Origin: Haemophilus sp. C1
Lineage (GTDB): Bacteria; Pseudomonadota; Gammaproteobacteria; Enterobacterales; Pasteurellaceae
Length of the DNA stretch: 9,547 nucleotides
Assembly: GCF_001276515.1 (NCBI RefSeq)
Contig: NZ_LDVZ01000034.1
Coordinates: 1-9,547 of the forward strand
Reading direction: 5' to 3'
Below the pieces are notes generated by a model. That model saw nothing but the letters and a program-made list of their open reading frames with translations. It did no database searches and was not told the DNA's origin. Position 1 is the first letter of the stretch, and every line of letters begins with the position of its first letter. The position numbers and the translations under genes are program-made. Below are positions 7,225 to 9,547 of the stretch, one piece after another.

Positions 7225-7806
7225 TTAACGTTTAATTAAAACTTCATCAACTAAACCATATGCTTTGGCTTCTTCAGCTGACATAAAGTTATCGCGATCT
7301 GTATCTTTCTCAATTCGTTCGATACTTTGCCCAGTATGGAATGCTAGACGATCGTTTAAGGTGTGTTTAATTTTCAAAATTTCTTGTGCATGAATTTGAA
7401 TATCGGATGCTTGACCACGGAAACCACCCAAAGGTTGGTGAATCATCACACGCGCATTTGGTAACGCTGCTCGTTTGCCAGCAGTTCCGCCAGCAAGCAA
7501 GAATGCGCCCATTGAGCATGCCTGACCGATACAAAGTGTACGAATATCTGGCTTAATAAATTGCATTGTATCGTAAATAGCCATACCTGCGGTCACAGAA
7601 CCACCGGGAGAGTTAATATAGATATTGATATCTTTAGTTGGATCTTCAGACTCTAAAAAAAGCAGCTGAGCCACAATGAGATTTGCCATACGATCTTCCA
7701 CTTCACCACTTAGGAAAATCACACGCTCTTTTAATAAACGGGAATAAATGTCGTATGAACGCTCGCCACGCGAAGTCTGTTCAACAACCATAGGAATTAC
7801 ACTCAT
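7225..7806 (-). CDS. clpP: ATP-dependent Clp protease proteolytic subunit ClpP
   Basis: ClpP is the serine peptidase that forms the double-ring barrel degrading substrates fed by ClpX or ClpA in the cytoplasm. The 193-aa protein shows the catalytic triad S98 (in [12 protein letters not shown]), H123 (in VMIHQPLGG) and D172 (in DTDRDNFMS). It also shows the oxyanion/strand motif INSPGGSV (65-72). The first residues, [21 protein letters not shown], align with the mature N-terminus of the E. coli enzyme with little propeptide. AAGG lies about 7 nt before the ATG. A strong terminator lies between tig and clpP, so a separate promoter is expected in 7807-7862, but no good pair of elements could be fixed there. 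clpX follows after 8 bp. Confidence 0.98.
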   Translation of the reverse strand: MSVIPMVVEQTSRGERSYDIYSRLLKERVIFLSGEVEDRMANLIVAQLLFLESEDPTKDINIYINSPGGSVTAGMAIYDTMQFIKPDIRTLCIGQACSMGAFLLAGGTAGKRAALPNARVMIHQPLGGFRGQASDIQIHAQEILKIKHTLNDRLAFHTGQSIERIEKDTDRDNFMSAEEAKAYGLVDEVLIKR

Positions 7807-7862
7807 TTTCTTACCTTTTTCTCTAAAATTACTAATTATTTTACTCTAAATAACCTATAAAT

Positions 7863-7907
7863 AAAAATGCGGTCGCTTTTGTTAAAAAGAGCGACCGCAC
7901 TTTTATT
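7863..7907 (-). terminator. tig terminator built from an inverted uptake-signal pair
   Basis: A 10-bp perfect stem (7868-7877 TGCGGTCGCT, 7890-7899 AGCGACCGCA) is extended by A/T pairs on both sides. On the minus strand it is followed by TTTTTATTTA, a usable U tail, about 35 nt past the tig stop. The right arm contains an exact uptake signal (7894-7902) and the left arm a one-mismatch copy (AAATGCGGT, 7865-7873). Inverted uptake signals acting as terminators are known in Haemophilus. Its hairpin would cut most tig transcripts before clpP. Confidence 0.85.
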
Positions 7908-7932
7908 CAATCATAATGATATTAATTAATCA

Positions 7933-9231
7933 TTATGCCTGTGGATTCATAATTTCATCAAATGAAGAAACTTTTTCAGTCACTTGTGCTTTAGCAAGTA
8001 CTGCATCCACTGCTTGTTCTTCTAATACTACGTTACGAATATTGTTCATTAACTCTTCGTTTTTACTATAGTATTCAACAACCTCAGCTGGTTGCTCATA
8101 AGCTGATGCAATATCTGCAATCATGGCTTTAGCGCGTTCTTCATCAGCTTTTAATTCATTAGATTTAATCACTTCAGAGAATAATAAACCTACTTGAACA
8201 CGACGAGTTGCTTCCACTTCAAATAATTCACGTGGTAACTGTGCAGCTTGTTGTGTATTGCCACCAAAACGTTGAGCCGCTTGATTGCGTAATACATTAA
8301 TTTCTTCTTCTACAGCAGAAGCTGGCACTTCAATTGGATTTTGTTCAATTAAGCCGTTGATTACTTGTTGTTTAACACGTGAAACTAATGCATTTTTCAA
8401 TTCACGTTCCATATTCTTACGAATTTCTACACGTAAATCCGCAACAGATTTAGTATTCGGACCGAACTTAGCAACAAACTCATCTGTTAACTCAGGTAAC
8501 ACCATGTTTTCTACTTTTTTCAAGGTAATTGCAAATTTTGCCGCTTTACCTTTTAAATTTTCAGCATGGTATTCAGCAGGGAAAGTTACATTAATATCAA
8601 ATTGCTCACCTGCTTTATGGCCTACGATACCATCTTCAAAGCCAGGAATCATACGGCCTTGTCCCATAAATAATACGAAGTCAGATGCTTTACCACCTTC
8701 AAACTCTTCGCCATCTGCAGAACCAACAAAATCAATAGTTACGCGATCATCTGCTTTTGCTGCAGAGTCCGTTTCTGCCCAAGTTGCTTGTTGTTTACGT
8801 AACACATCAACCATTTTATCAATATCAGCTTCTGTGATTTCAACAGTTGGTTTTTCAACTTTAATATTCTCTAAACCTTGTAATTTAACTTCTGGATAAA
8901 CTTCAAAAGTTGCGGTAAAAACTAGATCTTTACCTTCTTCAAAAGTTTCAATACCAAAAGTTGGACGGCCTGCAATATTAATCTTTTCTGCAATCACAGC
9001 ATCAAAAAAATGACGTGGTAATAAATCGTTTAATACATCTTGACGGATTGATGCACCAAAACGTTGTTCGATGATCTGTGCAGGAACATGACCTTTACGG
9101 AAACCATCTACGCGCACATTTTTTGATGCGCGTTTAAATTCTTCACGAACTGTTTTAGATACAGTTTCAGCTGGAACGGTGATCGCTACACGGCGTTCTA
9201 AACCTTGAGTTGTTTCAATATTTAATGACAT
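7933..9231 (-). CDS. tig: Trigger factor (ribosome-associated chaperone and peptidyl-prolyl isomerase)
   Basis: Trigger factor binds the ribosomal exit tunnel at protein L23, shields nascent chains and has prolyl isomerase activity. The 432-aa protein has the three-domain layout. The ribosome-binding N-domain carries the signature GFRKGHVP (43-50). The FKBP-like isomerase domain spans about 150-245, with [10 protein letters not shown] and [20 protein letters not shown]. The long helical C-terminal chaperone domain shows [20 protein letters not shown] and ends FDEIMNPQA. Length equals the E. coli protein. GAGGT 6 nt before the ATG supports the start. It is transcribed from its own predicted promoter after the tuf terminator and ends at an uptake-signal hairpin before clpP. 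The order tig-clpP-clpX is conserved in many gammaproteobacteria. Confidence 0.98.
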   Translation of the reverse strand: MSLNIETTQGLERRVAITVPAETVSKTVREEFKRASKNVRVDGFRKGHVPAQIIEQRFGASIRQDVLNDLLPRHFFDAVIAEKINIAGRPTFGIETFEEGKDLVFTATFEVYPEVKLQGLENIKVEKPTVEITEADIDKMVDVLRKQQATWAETDSAAKADDRVTIDFVGSADGEEFEGGKASDFVLFMGQGRMIPGFEDGIVGHKAGEQFDINVTFPAEYHAENLKGKAAKFAITLKKVENMVLPELTDEFVAKFGPNTKSVADLRVEIRKNMERELKNALVSRVKQQVINGLIEQNPIEVPASAVEEEINVLRNQAAQRFGGNTQQAAQLPRELFEVEATRRVQVGLLFSEVIKSNELKADEERAKAMIADIASAYEQPAEVVEYYSKNEELMNNIRNVVLEEQAVDAVLAKAQVTEKVSSFDEIMNPQA

Positions 9232-9304
9232 TTGTTACCTCAATTAATTTGCACTCGGTAAAAATCCACACCGAACACGTTTGTTAAATAAAATAAGACG
9301 CTCA

Positions 9305-9333
9305 ATTATAGCGAAAGAAATGTAACCAGTCGA
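9305..9333 (-). promoter_or_regulatory. Predicted tig promoter
   Basis: On the minus strand TCGACT (9328-9333, four of six to the -35 consensus) and a perfect TATAAT (9305-9310) are separated by 17 bp, predicting a start near 9298 and a 67-nt leader. The leader contains a weak 5-bp inverted repeat (9255-9259 and 9270-9274) of doubtful meaning. No other gene needs a leftward promoter here. Confidence 0.65.
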
Positions 9334-9384
9334 TAAAATACTGATTAAAAAATCACATTTTGATAACTTTCAAATATTACCTAT

Positions 9385-9419
9385 AAACAAAAAGTGCGGA
9401 GAATTTTCCCCGCACTTTT
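9385..9419 (-). terminator. tuf terminator with imperfect uptake-signal arms
   Basis: A perfect 10-bp stem (9390-9399 AAAAGTGCGG, 9410-9419 CCGCACTTTT) with a 10-nt loop is followed on the minus strand by TTGTTT. It lies about 45 nt past the tuf stop. Each arm matches the uptake signal at eight of nine positions (AAGTGCGGA; CCCGCACTT), differing only at the last base. A 13-bp palindrome TGCCTTTAAGGCA (9435-9447) lies between it and tuf and may be a second 3' structure. Confidence 0.85.
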
Positions 9420-9463
9420 CTTTTGTCTTCTCTCTGCCTTTAAGGCATTTAAGAATACATCAA

Positions 9464-9547
9464 TTATTTGATGATTTTCGCTACAACGCCAGCACCTACT
9501 GTACGGCCACCTTCACGGATTGCGAAACGTAAACCTTGGTCCATCGC
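9464..9547 (-). CDS. tuf: Elongation factor Tu, C-terminal end (partial)
   Basis: The last 27 codons and the TAA stop of an EF-Tu gene run off the right edge. The residues AMDQGLRFAIREGGRTVGAG followed by VVAKIIK are the highly conserved end of the third beta-barrel domain of EF-Tu, the GTPase that carries aminoacyl-tRNA to the ribosome. Gammaproteobacteria usually have two near-identical tuf genes, so tufA and tufB cannot be told apart from this fragment. It is followed by a hairpin terminator and then tig, not by secE as in enterobacteria. Confidence 0.97.
   Translation of the reverse strand, partial: AMDQGLRFAIREGGRTVGAGVVAKIIK

Noticed and set aside
7807..7862. A clpP promoter with TAAAAT (7838-7843, minus strand) as -10
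   Set aside because: No acceptable -35 element at 16-18 bp and no sigma-32-like pair could be found, so no promoter is claimed.
8285..8899. 204-codon open frame on the plus strand opposite tig
   Set aside because: It is wholly antisense to trigger factor, serine/threonine-rich in composition as expected of a shadow frame, and resembles no known protein. The same holds for the antisense frames at 459-647, 3013-3270, 4249-4446, 6015-6212 and 7027-7239.
9255..9274. TCGGT/ACCGA inverted repeat in the tig leader as a regulatory RNA element
   Set aside because: A 5-bp stem with a 10-nt loop is too weak and common to support a regulatory call.

Overview
The window is a chromosomal housekeeping region from a member of the Pasteurellaceae, most likely Haemophilus influenzae or a close relative. 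The evidence is low GC content, five exact copies of the 9-bp DNA uptake signal AAGTGCGGT (either orientation), MetNIQ and translation/proteostasis proteins of gammaproteobacterial type, and a gmhB gene lying between the met transporter and an rRNA promoter, as in enterobacteria. The exact species cannot be settled from the sequence alone.

Left block (1-3530). At the left edge a strong rRNA-type promoter fires leftward into a leader with a 12-bp hairpin; the 16S gene itself lies outside the window. gmhB (heptose bisphosphate phosphatase for lipopolysaccharide synthesis) is read in the same direction, toward the rRNA promoter. Divergent from it, metN-metI-metQ encode an ABC importer for methionine. 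They are driven by a promoter whose -35/-10 spacer and -10 element carry tandem 8-bp MetJ-type boxes, and the operon ends at a strong hairpin terminator.

Middle block (3531-4859). Two overlapping genes encode a small membrane protein (DUF3290 type) and a YetF-like DUF421 membrane protein, both of unknown function. A possible 37-codon ORF overlaps the end of the second gene. A long hairpin separates this block from the convergent genes to the right.

Right block (4860-9547), all on the minus strand. In transcription order it reads: end of tuf (EF-Tu), terminator, tig (trigger factor), terminator, clpP-clpX (ATP-dependent protease), secE-nusG (translocase subunit and transcription factor), terminator. 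Nascent-chain folding, proteolysis, secretion and transcription elongation functions are thus clustered. Compared with the enterobacterial order tufB-secE-nusG-rplK, the tig-clpP-clpX block sits between tuf and secE, and nusG is followed by a terminator rather than by ribosomal protein genes.

No mobile element, CRISPR array, tRNA or frameshifted gene was seen. The least understood content is the DUF3290-DUF421 pair and its small downstream ORF. Everything else is recognisable core genome, with some instructive regulatory sites.
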